64,000 bases of DNA from Euryarchaeota archaeon Ods02 (lineage in GTDB: Archaea > Halobacteriota > Halobacteria > Halobacteriales > Halorutilaceae), in contig JAQZDA010000006.1 of the NCBI GenBank assembly GCA_028751075.1, positions 39,784-103,783 on the forward strand, given 5' to 3'. The translations under genes and the position numbers were made by a program. Shown piece after piece: positions 51,697 through 59,073 of the stretch. Within the stretch, counting starts at the first letter, position 1; every line of letters begins with the position of its first letter. The notes beneath the pieces are model-generated. The model was not told where the DNA came from and ran no database searches. It was given only the letters and a program-made list of their open reading frames with translations.

Positions 51697-52229
51697 CGGA
51701 GACCTCGACCTATGTCGACGGTGACGTGGTACTGGGTTACGGCAGTCTGTTGAACCCCAGTGAGATAGACCGCACCGCAGGCATGGGGTACGAGGCGACG
51801 CCGGTGAAGGTCGAGGGATGGACGCGGACCTTCGACCAGGAGACCGTCTGGAGGCCGACGGAAGGCAGCGAACGAGCGGTGTTGACCGTCGAACCCTCGG
51901 ACGACTGGATCAACGCAGTCCTGATAACCGACCTCAGCGAAGGGGACTTCGAGAACTTCGAGACCCGTGAAGCCGGCTACCGCTCCGAGACCGTTCCACG
52001 GGACTCCATCGAACCCTACGACGATGGCTCCGTCGACGTCGACGAAGCCCTCATCAGCGTCGGAACACGTCGGCGGGACGACATCGACCCCATCCCCTCC
52101 TACGTCGAACTATGCCTGGAAGGCGCCGCGGAATGGGGGGATGAGTTCCTCAGGGACTTCGTCGAGACCACTCGATGGCCGGAGGATTTCGAGCTACAGT
52201 CGTTCGAGCAGGTCGACGGCCTTCTGTAA
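51693..52229 (+). CDS. Gamma-glutamylcyclotransferase-like (AIG2-like) protein
   Basis: 178 residues with the family's N-terminal loop VVLGYGSLLNPSEIDRTAGM and the expected beta-barrel pattern (VEGWTRTFDQETVWRPTEGS). The catalytic Glu usually found after the second block is not clear to me, so activity is uncertain. The start overlaps the stop of hef (ATGA). Its last 36 bases overlap the convergent zinc-ribbon gene, so the 3' ends interlock. Confidence 0.8.
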   Translation: MTETSTYVDGDVVLGYGSLLNPSEIDRTAGMGYEATPVKVEGWTRTFDQETVWRPTEGSERAVLTVEPSDDWINAVLITDLSEGDFENFETREAGYRSETVPRDSIEPYDDGSVDVDEALISVGTRRRDDIDPIPSYVELCLEGAAEWGDEFLRDFVETTRWPEDFELQSFEQVDGLL

Positions 52230-52616
52230 CGCGTCGAGCTGCTGGTTCAACCGCGAAAGATCTCGTTCGTCGCTGGCTTCCCTCGACAGCCTCTGGACGA
52301 CGCGGCTGAGGTTCTCCTTCACCTCGGCCGTCGCCTCCGCCGCCTCACCTCCTCCACGGGATATCCCTGCGTCTTCCTCGGCCATACTCCTCTCCACGGA
52401 TGCAGCGGCTTCCACGTCGGCTGCGTCTTCTCCGTCGTCCCCCGTCGAACCACCGTCGCCACCTGCGTCTCTTTCTTTAGCGCTGCAGACCGCGCACACT
52501 ACGTCGTCGTCGACGCGGAACAACGGGTTGCCGCAGCCGTCGCAGTGTTCGCCGAGCATCGTAGCGCCCTGCGTCAACATCCGGCTCATCAACCGTGTCT
52601 CCTCGTCGCTGGCCAT
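52194..52616 (-). CDS. Autoantigen p27/UPF0148-like zinc-ribbon protein
   Basis: 140 residues. The N-terminal half has the family's RLMSRMLTQGATMLGEHCDG and the Cys pairs CDGCGNPLF and CAVCSA forming a zinc ribbon. The rest is an acidic Gly/Ala linker and a C-terminal helix (VKENLSRVVQRLSREASDER, LNQQLDALQKAVDLLERL) likely to dimerise. Members are related to human Sjogren/scleroderma autoantigen 1; archaeal function unknown. It overlaps the convergent cyclotransferase-like gene by 36 bases. Confidence 0.85.
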   Translation of the reverse strand: MASDEETRLMSRMLTQGATMLGEHCDGCGNPLFRVDDDVVCAVCSAKERDAGGDGGSTGDDGEDAADVEAAASVERSMAEEDAGISRGGGEAAEATAEVKENLSRVVQRLSREASDERDLSRLNQQLDALQKAVDLLERL

Positions 52617-52659
52617 ACATCCACTACGTGTTCGACGCCGGTATCTCCTTCGGTCACCT

Positions 52660-52740
52660 TCAGCTCCGAGGGATATAGCTAGCGTTCCCTCCGTAGGACA
52701 TCACGTGTTCGTCGAGAATCAAGTCCACGCTGGATGACAT
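52660..52740 (-). pseudogene. Truncated toxin remnant (DUF5615-like)
   Basis: A 26-codon frame starting 13 bases after the DUF433 stop: SVDLILDEHVMSYGGNASYI then a stop. The LILDEHV opening resembles the (L/F)LLDEHVP start of DUF5615 PIN-like toxins, which usually follow DUF433 antitoxins. Everything after is missing. The resemblance covers only about eight residues, so the identification is tentative. Confidence 0.4.
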
Positions 52741-52753
52741 CTACGTGCCGAGG

Positions 52754-53026
52754 TCACTCAGCCGGTTCCTTGGGCTGAAGACCCTGCTCACGACCTCTAT
52801 CGAGAGCCTCCTCCTGACTCCGCCGTATGGACTCCAGCTCCTCCGGGTTCCCGTAGTAGTACGAAAGCGCCGCGTAAACCTCCGACAGGGAGACCCCAAC
52901 CTGATTCGCTACGTACGCGGGGTTCTGACCACCGTCGACAGCCATCTCCACGACGTGTCGGACGCCGACCCTCGTCCCCTCTATCCTTGGTTCACCCCCG
53001 AGCACGTCTTCGTCGGTGACTATCAT
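52754..53026 (-). CDS. DUF433 antitoxin-like protein
   Basis: 90 residues of the DUF433 family: GGEPRIEGTRVGVRHVVEMA, then YVANQVGVSLSEVYAALSYY with the winged/HTH-type helices. DUF433 proteins are usually antitoxins paired with DUF5615 toxins. Here only a scrap of such a toxin follows. A TATA box (GTATAAACC near 53052) is 27 bases upstream of the ATG, so the gene should still be expressed. Confidence 0.85.
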   Translation of the reverse strand: MIVTDEDVLGGEPRIEGTRVGVRHVVEMAVDGGQNPAYVANQVGVSLSEVYAALSYYYGNPEELESIRRSQEEALDRGREQGLQPKEPAE

Positions 53027-53111
53027 CAGGGTAAAGTAAGTTCTACGGCGGTTTATACGTTAGCCCTTCAGCAGATGTCCCTAGCCCGCAACTTGGTCGG
53101 TGTACCTGGGT

Positions 53112-53825
53112 TCACATCCACCGCGGCGTAGCTTCCATGTAACGCCGGTAAACCTCGGGGTCGTCGAACCCCTCCATGACCTCCTGCTCCTCCATCAATG
53201 CGAGCCTGCGGTAGAAGTACGCGAGAACCGGCAAGAGAGCGAGCGTGAGGAGGCTGGGCCAGTGGACGAACCAGCCGAACACCACGAGGAAGATGCCGAC
53301 GTACTGAGGGTGACGGCTGTATCCGTAGACACCAGAGGTGACGAGGTCCTCGTCGCTGGTGTAGAGCTTCCGCCAGCCTTCCGCTACCAGGAGGACGCCG
53401 ACGACTGTGATGGCGAGTCCGACGAGCTTCCAGAACGTCATCGAGAACTCCTGACCCATGACGGTGAACTGCAGCCAGATCACCTGGTCGGCGGCGGAGA
53501 CACCGGTGGAGAGCGCCGGCGACGTCAGGTAAACGGTGAGAGGGACTCCGTACATCTCGACGAACATCGAGACGATGAAGGCGGTGTAGACGCCGAGGCT
53601 GCTGGTGCGCCAGTCCACCCTCCAGCGCATACCCGCTGCGAGCGGCAGGAGGACGGCGAGGAAGACGACGACGTTCAGCGCGACGAGGTCCCAGCGGCCT
53701 TCGATGACCGTGCCCTCCAGCTGGCCGAAGACGAACAGGGAGACGTGGCTGAGGAACGAAGGCAGCGACGCCAGTGCGAGGACTCCGACGGCGGTTAAGG
53801 CGAGACCCCGACGCGACAGCTCCAT
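53112..53825 (-). CDS. ICMT/PEMT-like integral membrane methyltransferase
   Basis: About 237 residues with six or so membrane helices. The C-terminal SAM-binding signature is SGVYGYSRHPQYVGIFLVVF, then a hydrophobic pair and the closing EEQEVMEGFDDPEVYRRYME ... PRW. Related to isoprenylcysteine and phospholipid methyltransferases and distantly to the broken gene at 42151-42714. The substrate is unknown. ATG 53825 is preferred over 53843 because a TATA box (GCTTTTTAC near 53852) lies at the right distance. Confidence 0.87.
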   Translation of the reverse strand: MELSRRGLALTAVGVLALASLPSFLSHVSLFVFGQLEGTVIEGRWDLVALNVVVFLAVLLPLAAGMRWRVDWRTSSLGVYTAFIVSMFVEMYGVPLTVYLTSPALSTGVSAADQVIWLQFTVMGQEFSMTFWKLVGLAITVVGVLLVAEGWRKLYTSDEDLVTSGVYGYSRHPQYVGIFLVVFGWFVHWPSLLTLALLPVLAYFYRRLALMEEQEVMEGFDDPEVYRRYMEATPRWM

Positions 53826-53925
53826 GCTCTTGGGGTGTGGCACGCGAGTAAAAAGCTACTGGCGAGGAGGGGGGTTTGGCTTTGCGTTCCTCCAGGGTCC
53901 GCCTGCTCGTGTGGTCGGTCTGCTT

Positions 53926-54306
53926 TCAGTATGGGGTGACTTCGAGGCCGTCGACTCTCCGGAACTCGGATACGTTCCGCGTCACCACGGGTTCACCTAT
54001 CTCTAACGCGGTCGCCGCTATCATGGCGTCTACCACTCCTATCCGTTCACCTCTGTCCTCAAGGTCCTGCATCAGTCTCGCGGCGGTCCTGGAGTCCTCC
54101 GCACCGTAAGGCACCACCAGCGTGCCGTCGATCACCGAGTCGTACGTCTCGAGGGTGTCGGGTTCTTCGATGCCGAACCTGACCTCGGTGTCGGAGAGCG
54201 CGGACACCCGTAGAGGATTCCTCTGTCTCTCCATCTCCTCCAGCTTCGCCACGGCGGAAGGGTCGTCGTCCATCAGGTCGACGAGGAAGCAGGAGTCGAG
54301 GATCAA
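53926..54306 (-). CDS. vapC: VapC-type PIN-domain toxin
   Basis: 126-residue PIN ribonuclease. The conserved acidic residues are in ILDSCFLVDLMDDD (first Asp), EVRFGIEEPD (Glu) and RIGVVDAMIAATALEIGEPV (Asp), then VTRNVSEF. Its ATG overlaps the stop of the antitoxin gene (ATGA). VapC toxins cut tRNA or rRNA when freed from VapB. All expected catalytic positions appear intact. Confidence 0.9.
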   Translation of the reverse strand: MILDSCFLVDLMDDDPSAVAKLEEMERQRNPLRVSALSDTEVRFGIEEPDTLETYDSVIDGTLVVPYGAEDSRTAARLMQDLEDRGERIGVVDAMIAATALEIGEPVVTRNVSEFRRVDGLEVTPY

Positions 54307-54524
54307 ACTCTGTTCTCCACGTCTTCACGGAACCTCCGTCGGCGTTCGTCGACCAGCTCCCTCTCGCCTTCGTCGAAAGCCCCGACAAGATCGCTGAGGG
54401 GGTGTTCCCCGGTGTCGTCGCGTAGAACCCTCTCCACGACGTCCGAGAAGCTCTCCCCCTCGGCTTTCTCCGCCTTCAGCATGTCGTAGACGTCTTCACG
54501 TAGACTCACATTCTTACTACCCAT
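54303..54524 (-). CDS. vapB: VapB-type antitoxin (DUF217-like)
   Basis: 73-75 residues. The N-terminal ribbon-helix part, NVSLREDVYDMLKAEKAEGE SFSDVVERVL when read across positions 4-31, matches DUF217 antitoxins found with PIN toxins; the rest, VGAFDEGERELVDERRRRFR, is the toxin-binding helix. ATG 54524 (MGSKNVS) is preferred to ATG 54530. Two ATACACAGA direct repeats just upstream are candidate binding sites for autoregulation. Confidence 0.87.
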   Translation of the reverse strand: MGSKNVSLREDVYDMLKAEKAEGESFSDVVERVLRDDTGEHPLSDLVGAFDEGERELVDERRRRFREDVENRV

Positions 54525-54547
54525 ATACACAGAGTAAGATACACAGA
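54525..54547. promoter_or_regulatory. Candidate VapB operator, direct repeats
   Basis: ATACACAGA occurs at 54525-54533 and 54539-54547, 14 bases apart, right at and before the vapB start. Type II antitoxins usually bind repeats at their own promoter. Confidence 0.4.
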
Positions 54548-54602
54548 TACATAGATTCTGGGGTGTGTTCGGCGGAGCTGGGCAGGCGTTTCCACGGCCG
54601 AG

Positions 54603-54920
54603 CTAAAGCCGCACCATCTGCGCGTGCGGCACCCCTTCTACCTCCAGCACTATGTCGGAGTCTATCTCACCGGATTCGACGCCGGCTTCTACCGTTCGTT
54701 CGCCGACGAGGTTCGCCGTCGCCGCCTGCCGTAGTACGTCTCCAACTTCCTCCCTAGTCGATGGTTCTCCGCCGTAGAACTCTTCGTCGACGTCGAGTTT
54801 GACGCCGTCTTCTTCGAAGGTGGAGCCGACGAGGTCTTCGTCGGCGGCCGCCGCCAGCAAGCCCTGCTCGGTCTGGTAGGTCTTCAGCAGGATATCGGCT
54901 GAGGTTCCTTCGTCTTTCAC
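54603..54920 (-). CDS. DUF424 family protein
   Basis: 105 residues matching the archaeal DUF424 family: ILLKTYQTEQGLLAAAADED, LVGSTFEEDGVKLDVDEEFY, and the strongly conserved C-terminal ATANLVGERTVEAGVESGEI and EVEGVPHAQMVR. Conserved widely in Euryarchaeota, function not established. It begins three bases after the stop of the TPR gene, so the two are co-transcribed. Confidence 0.9.
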   Translation of the reverse strand: MKDEGTSADILLKTYQTEQGLLAAAADEDLVGSTFEEDGVKLDVDEEFYGGEPSTREEVGDVLRQAATANLVGERTVEAGVESGEIDSDIVLEVEGVPHAQMVRL

Positions 54921-54923
54921 GGG

Positions 54924-55676
54924 TTATCTCTCGCGCAAGCCGCCGCCTCCACCGCTGCCTCCGGCGCCCGTGCCTCCATGCCCCCCTCCGAACTCCTGCT
55001 CCTTCAATTCCTCCTCCTGCATCATCCGCGCTTCCTCCCGGGCTTTCTCCGCCTCCTCCAGCTCGCCGACGCCTTCGAGCGCCCGAGCTTTCTCCTCCAA
55101 GACCTCGACGCCGCGGTAACCCAGGCTGACGGCGTTCTCGATGGCGCGCAGCGCTCTCTCGTTTTGGCCTCGTTCGTTGAGGAAGAAAGCTCGGTTGTAC
55201 CACGCCTCCGGCAGGCGTTCGTCGATGTCGAGCGCCTTCTCGATGTGCTCTAACGGGTCGCCGCGTGCGGCCTCGTGCTCCGCGTAAGCGAGGTTCACCA
55301 GCGCCTTCGCAGCCATCCGGCTATCGTCGTCGATGGCGACCGCTTCCTTCTGCGCGCCGATAGCCTGATCCCATTCGCCGAGCGCGGCATGTGCGTATCC
55401 CTTGTTCACCCAGGCTTCCTGGTTGTCGCGGTCGAAGCTGATGGCGCGTTCCAGCGTCTCTATCGCCTGTTCGTTCCTGTTTATCTGGACGTAGCTGACG
55501 CCGACGTCCACGAGGCTGTCGACGTCGACGTCCTCGGGGTCGACGTTCTCCACGTACTCGTCGAGCACGCGGCTGTCTGCGGGGTCGACGCCGTGAGGGA
55601 AGTCGAACTCCTCCACGTCGCCGAGGTCGAACTTGCCTTCGTAGACGTCTTCGAATCCGTCGTCCCGATCTCGCAT
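54924..55676 (-). CDS. TPR-repeat protein
   Basis: 250 residues with about four to five tetratricopeptide repeats between residues 60 and 200 (INRNEQAIETLERAISFDRD, NKGYAHAALGEWDQAIGAQK, YNRAFFLNERGQNERALRAI). The N-terminus is acidic, and the end is a charged coiled helix and a Gly-rich tail (GGGHGGTGAGGSGGGGGLRE). TPR proteins act as scaffolds; partners unknown. First gene of a pair with DUF424. Confidence 0.88.
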   Translation of the reverse strand: MRDRDDGFEDVYEGKFDLGDVEEFDFPHGVDPADSRVLDEYVENVDPEDVDVDSLVDVGVSYVQINRNEQAIETLERAISFDRDNQEAWVNKGYAHAALGEWDQAIGAQKEAVAIDDDSRMAAKALVNLAYAEHEAARGDPLEHIEKALDIDERLPEAWYNRAFFLNERGQNERALRAIENAVSLGYRGVEVLEEKARALEGVGELEEAEKAREEARMMQEEELKEQEFGGGHGGTGAGGSGGGGGLRER

Positions 55677-55736
55677 ACTCTAGATAGGGCGACGTCCACC
55701 CAAAAAGCTACTGACGTAAATCACTCCTGCGGGTCC

Positions 55737-56624
55737 TCAACTACCTTCGTCCGATGGGGTTTCTCTCATCTGTCTCTTGATCAGGTAGCCGGAGGCTATC
55801 GATGCCGCTGCAGCGACGAACCCGAAACCCGGGAGCTCCTGAGGTCCGTCTTCTGGGTCGTCGGAACCTGCCTCTATCTGGTCGGAGTCGGTTTCATCCG
55901 CTATGTCTTCGTCTTCCGTAGTTCCGTCTTCAGCAAGTTCTCCGTCATCAGTAGTTCGGTTGTTACCGTCTCGCTCCTGGCCTGGTTGTTCGTCCCGGGT
56001 GTAGTTCTCCTGACGTTGATCCGTTTCATCTTGGTATGGATTTTCCTCGTCGTCTCCGTCTTCAGTTTCCTCTGGCTCCTCAAGTTCATGGATCTCTGGC
56101 TCCTGGTCGTCTGCTTCGTCTTCTTCCTGTATATCGGTGTCTTCGTCTTCTTCTGCTCGGTTCTCGGCATCTTCCATGGTCATGATGTCGCCGTACATGG
56201 CGCTGTGTCTGGTGCAGTGGTAGACGTGTAGATGACTGGCGAGTTCGGCGGTCACCGTGAAGCCGAACCTGTCTCCATCGTCCGTCCACTGGACTCCTCC
56301 GTCGTCCTCGAACGCACCGTCGCCGTCCTGAGAGAGCAGGACTGCTCCGTTCTCGTCCAGTATCTGGAAGGGGTGGTCGCTCCATCCATCGTTCACGAAC
56401 TCGTACCTCCTACCTTGTTCGACTACTATGTCGGGGTTCTCGGTTCCCGTCTCTATTACGCCCTGGCTGTCGTTCGACACGGTCCAGGCCTGCGTTCCTA
56501 CGTTTTCGATGGTTACAGTAGCGTCTGATGCTTTCACCTTACCAGCAGATGCCAGAAATAAGAAAGCCGCGAGACCCGTCTTCAGAATCCTTCTACGGGG
56601 AAGCATCTTCTGTGATCTATCCAT
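55737..56624 (-). CDS. Cupredoxin-domain PGF-CTERM surface protein
   Basis: About 295 residues. A Tat-like or Sec signal (PRRRILKTGLAAFLFLASAG), then a cupredoxin domain at about 35-150. The type 1 copper ligands are readable: His in SDHPFQILDENG and the Cys-x2-His-x2-Met cluster in YHCTRHSAMYGDI. An acidic, Gln/Glu/Asp-rich stalk of about 110 residues follows, then ELPGFGFVAAAASIASGYLI and a basic stretch as archaeosortase signal. A copper electron carrier held at the cell surface is expected. TATA (ATTTAAAG near 56652) supports ATG 56624. Confidence 0.88.
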   Translation of the reverse strand: MDRSQKMLPRRRILKTGLAAFLFLASAGKVKASDATVTIENVGTQAWTVSNDSQGVIETGTENPDIVVEQGRRYEFVNDGWSDHPFQILDENGAVLLSQDGDGAFEDDGGVQWTDDGDRFGFTVTAELASHLHVYHCTRHSAMYGDIMTMEDAENRAEEDEDTDIQEEDEADDQEPEIHELEEPEETEDGDDEENPYQDETDQRQENYTRDEQPGQERDGNNRTTDDGELAEDGTTEDEDIADETDSDQIEAGSDDPEDGPQELPGFGFVAAAASIASGYLIKRQMRETPSDEGS

Positions 56625-56810
56625 AGCGTCCAAATGCCTCACCAATCTTTAAATCTTGGGTAGGGGTGAAGGCGTCAACTGCGTTAAAAAACCCCTTCGT
56701 ATTATAGGGACTCAGAGGCGTCTCTGCGTCATCGGAAGCCGCACTTTTTAGATGGGTGAAATCCGTTTTATCTCCTCGTTGCAATCAGAGAAGAACAGCC
56801 TTCTCTAGCA

Positions 56811-56830
56811 AGTCTTATAAGACTATAGTC
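56811..56830 (+). promoter_or_regulatory. Palindromic TATA region of the surface-protein operon
   Basis: AGTCTTATAAGACT (56811-56824) is a perfect 14-bp palindrome with the TATA core in its centre, and it overlaps a second palindrome GACTATAGTC (56821-56830). A third inverted repeat, AGAGAAG-AACAGC-CTTCTCT, lies at 56787-56806. The ATG is at 56852. A repressor could bind over the TATA box. Confidence 0.45.
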
Positions 56831-56851
56831 CGTAGCCATCGAAAGTCTCTG

Positions 56852-57745
56852 ATGAGCCACAGCCTTGGTAGATTTAGCGGTTCTTTTGCGGTTGCCTTCG
56901 TGGTAGTCATGGTCTTACTATACCTGATTCTGACGTCTCAGATCGCGGTCGCATTGATGCCGGCGCTCGGCGCCGGCGGCCTGTACGCGGAAGCCAGCTT
57001 CCTCGAGGCCCAGCAGGGCACCGTCTATCCCGAGTACCAGGGAGGCCAGAGCCTCGTAGACTTCGACGCCTACGAAGTCGACATAACCACGACGGTACCA
57101 GCGTGCGGCGACGACGGTATACCGATGCTCGTCCTGGATCTTGACGGAGAAGCGCGCGCAGTGGGCTTCGAGTTCAGGAAGGACCTCCAGCTGCCGTTCG
57201 CAGACGAGAGATGGATGGTCATCGAGATACGTGAGCCACCGGTCACCATCTCCGGCGACAACCTCAAGATCTTCACGACTCAGATGGCGGGAAGCTACCT
57301 CGAGATAAAGAACGCCCGCGTCATCGAAGGAGGAATCGAAGACATGGACGAGGAGAGCAACACCCAGTGGGGTCCCGACAGCGACCAGTTCGTCATCAAA
57401 GGTGGGATGGACACCGGCGGCAACGTACCCGGGTTGAGGGCGCAGGACGTCCAGGCGTGGATGCACGGCGCCACTGGAGAGAGAGTAACCCTGGAGACCC
57501 CGCCGCAGGCCCGCATCAACATCGACATCAGCTACCAGACGACGCAGGAGGTAAGAGGGTTTTACACCGGTGACGCGGGACCCGGAACCGACCCAAAGCT
57601 AGGGTTCGACCTACAGGACCAGAACATCGACTTCCAGGACGACAGCGACGAAGAAGACCGAAGGGTGAGGAGGAGCTTCGACGGCGGTTTCTTCGGCGAG
57701 GAAGGTTACTTCACCTGTTCAGACGTGGGAGGGGTGACGTACTGA
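56852..57745 (+). CDS. Exported surface-operon protein 1 (DUF6230-like)
   Basis: 297 residues with an N-terminal signal or anchor helix (GSFAVAFVVVMVLLYLILTS). The exterior domain is beta-rich: GGLYAEASFLEAQQGTVYPE, VGFEFRKDLQLPFADERWMV, GDNLKIFTTQMAGSYLEIKN and FVIKGGMDTGGNVPGLRAQD. By eye it resembles the DUF6230 family, with low certainty. Parts align with the N-terminal region of the giant protein two genes downstream. It starts the operon; its stop overlaps the next start by one base (TGATG). Confidence 0.8.
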   Translation: MSHSLGRFSGSFAVAFVVVMVLLYLILTSQIAVALMPALGAGGLYAEASFLEAQQGTVYPEYQGGQSLVDFDAYEVDITTTVPACGDDGIPMLVLDLDGEARAVGFEFRKDLQLPFADERWMVIEIREPPVTISGDNLKIFTTQMAGSYLEIKNARVIEGGIEDMDEESNTQWGPDSDQFVIKGGMDTGGNVPGLRAQDVQAWMHGATGERVTLETPPQARINIDISYQTTQEVRGFYTGDAGPGTDPKLGFDLQDQNIDFQDDSDEEDRRVRRSFDGGFFGEEGYFTCSDVGGVTY

Positions 57746-59067
57746 TGAGCTACTCGAGGAAGCGGTTGCTGGCGCTCGCGCTGTTCTGGTTCGCGGTCGG
57801 CGGACTCGTCGTCGGCGGCAGCCTAGTCGCCGACGTCGACGCCCAGAGCAGCGACAGCTGCCCCAACGAGGACGGACCGTGTCCGTGGCCGGCGCAGAAC
57901 TACGACGGCGGCATAACCATGGGCACCACGGTGCTCGACGGACAGGACATCGCGTTGTTCGACGAGGAGTCGATGAACGACGACGGATACACCATAAGCA
58001 ACGACTACGAACACAGCCTCGACACCGCGGAGACATTGTCATCCGGAGCCTCCAGTTCGCCCGGCGGCGCCGACATCGTCACCATAGGGTTCGACGTCGA
58101 CCAGGTGCAGAACATGTATCTCTGGAAGACCTGGAAGACCCGCGCCGGCCAGCGGAGTTCGGTATCAGCGGCTGAGACCGACGACCAGGACAACTGGGAC
58201 GACGTCAGCATCTACATACAGACGACGGAAGCCCGTCTCCAGGGTCCAAGCAGCGATGACGGCACCCCCGACGTCAGCGGAGTCGAATGCAGAGAACCCG
58301 ACGGCAACGACCAGTTCAACCCCCATCACTGCGACCTCGTAGCCCAGGTCGCAGAGGTGTCTTTCGTCGACCTGGTCTTTGAAGCCGACATCGACACCTG
58401 GCTCGGCACCGCCACCGTCGACCACACGGATATAGAAGAGATAAGCGAGAGCCCCGACGACGGATACTGGGTCACGAGACCACAGGACGACACCTGCGGC
58501 TTCCTCGAGATCTTCACCTTCGACTTCTCGTCGTGGCCTCCCGCGAACATCGACGGCTTCTGCCTATCCCTCGTCGACCCCACGTTCACCGAGGACGTAC
58601 CGACCGCCGACGACGCCACCATCGAGGAGCTCGTGTTCTTCGACCTCCAGGTACGAGGCCACGGCTTCCTCGCGGAGCCACCTGGAGACGCAGCAGCTGC
58701 GAACGAACAGAACCTCAACAAGAACCTCATACTCGGGTCGCCCAACGACCCTGACAGCAGGTTCTACGCGGAGATACGGTGGGGTAAAGGAGAGGACCGT
58801 GCGCTGTTCCCGCCGTCCGCCAGAGCCGACGGCGGAGATCCACAACCAGACCCTAGCGAACACAGGTACGGAGGACCTACACCGGAGTTCAGCGACTTCA
58901 GCTTCCGCACCGGCCCCGCCGTATCAGGCGGCGGAAACACGTTCCAGTGCATCGGCAACCCCACAGGCGTAGGAGCCGAAGGATGTGAACAGCCGGACGA
59001 ATACAGCGGAGCCGTCCGTCCAGGTCCGTACGACGACGTCTGCGCACAGCCATCGGCGTTCTGCTAA
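57745..59067 (+). CDS. Exported surface-operon protein 2
   Basis: 440 residues with a signal peptide (LLALALFWFAVGGLVVGGSL, cleaved near VDAQ). The mature protein is acidic and beta-rich with nine or more cysteines (SCPNEDGPCPW, VECREPDGNDQFNPHHCDLV, CGFLEIFTFDFSSWPPANID, FCLSL, FQCIG, GCEQPDEYSG, CAQPSAFC), unusual for a halophile protein and suggesting disulfides outside the cell. No family recognised. Translationally coupled to protein 1 and seven bases before the giant gene. Confidence 0.78.
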   Translation: MSYSRKRLLALALFWFAVGGLVVGGSLVADVDAQSSDSCPNEDGPCPWPAQNYDGGITMGTTVLDGQDIALFDEESMNDDGYTISNDYEHSLDTAETLSSGASSSPGGADIVTIGFDVDQVQNMYLWKTWKTRAGQRSSVSAAETDDQDNWDDVSIYIQTTEARLQGPSSDDGTPDVSGVECREPDGNDQFNPHHCDLVAQVAEVSFVDLVFEADIDTWLGTATVDHTDIEEISESPDDGYWVTRPQDDTCGFLEIFTFDFSSWPPANIDGFCLSLVDPTFTEDVPTADDATIEELVFFDLQVRGHGFLAEPPGDAAAANEQNLNKNLILGSPNDPDSRFYAEIRWGKGEDRALFPPSARADGGDPQPDPSEHRYGGPTPEFSDFSFRTGPAVSGGGNTFQCIGNPTGVGAEGCEQPDEYSGAVRPGPYDDVCAQPSAFC

Positions 59068-59073
59068 CAAACC

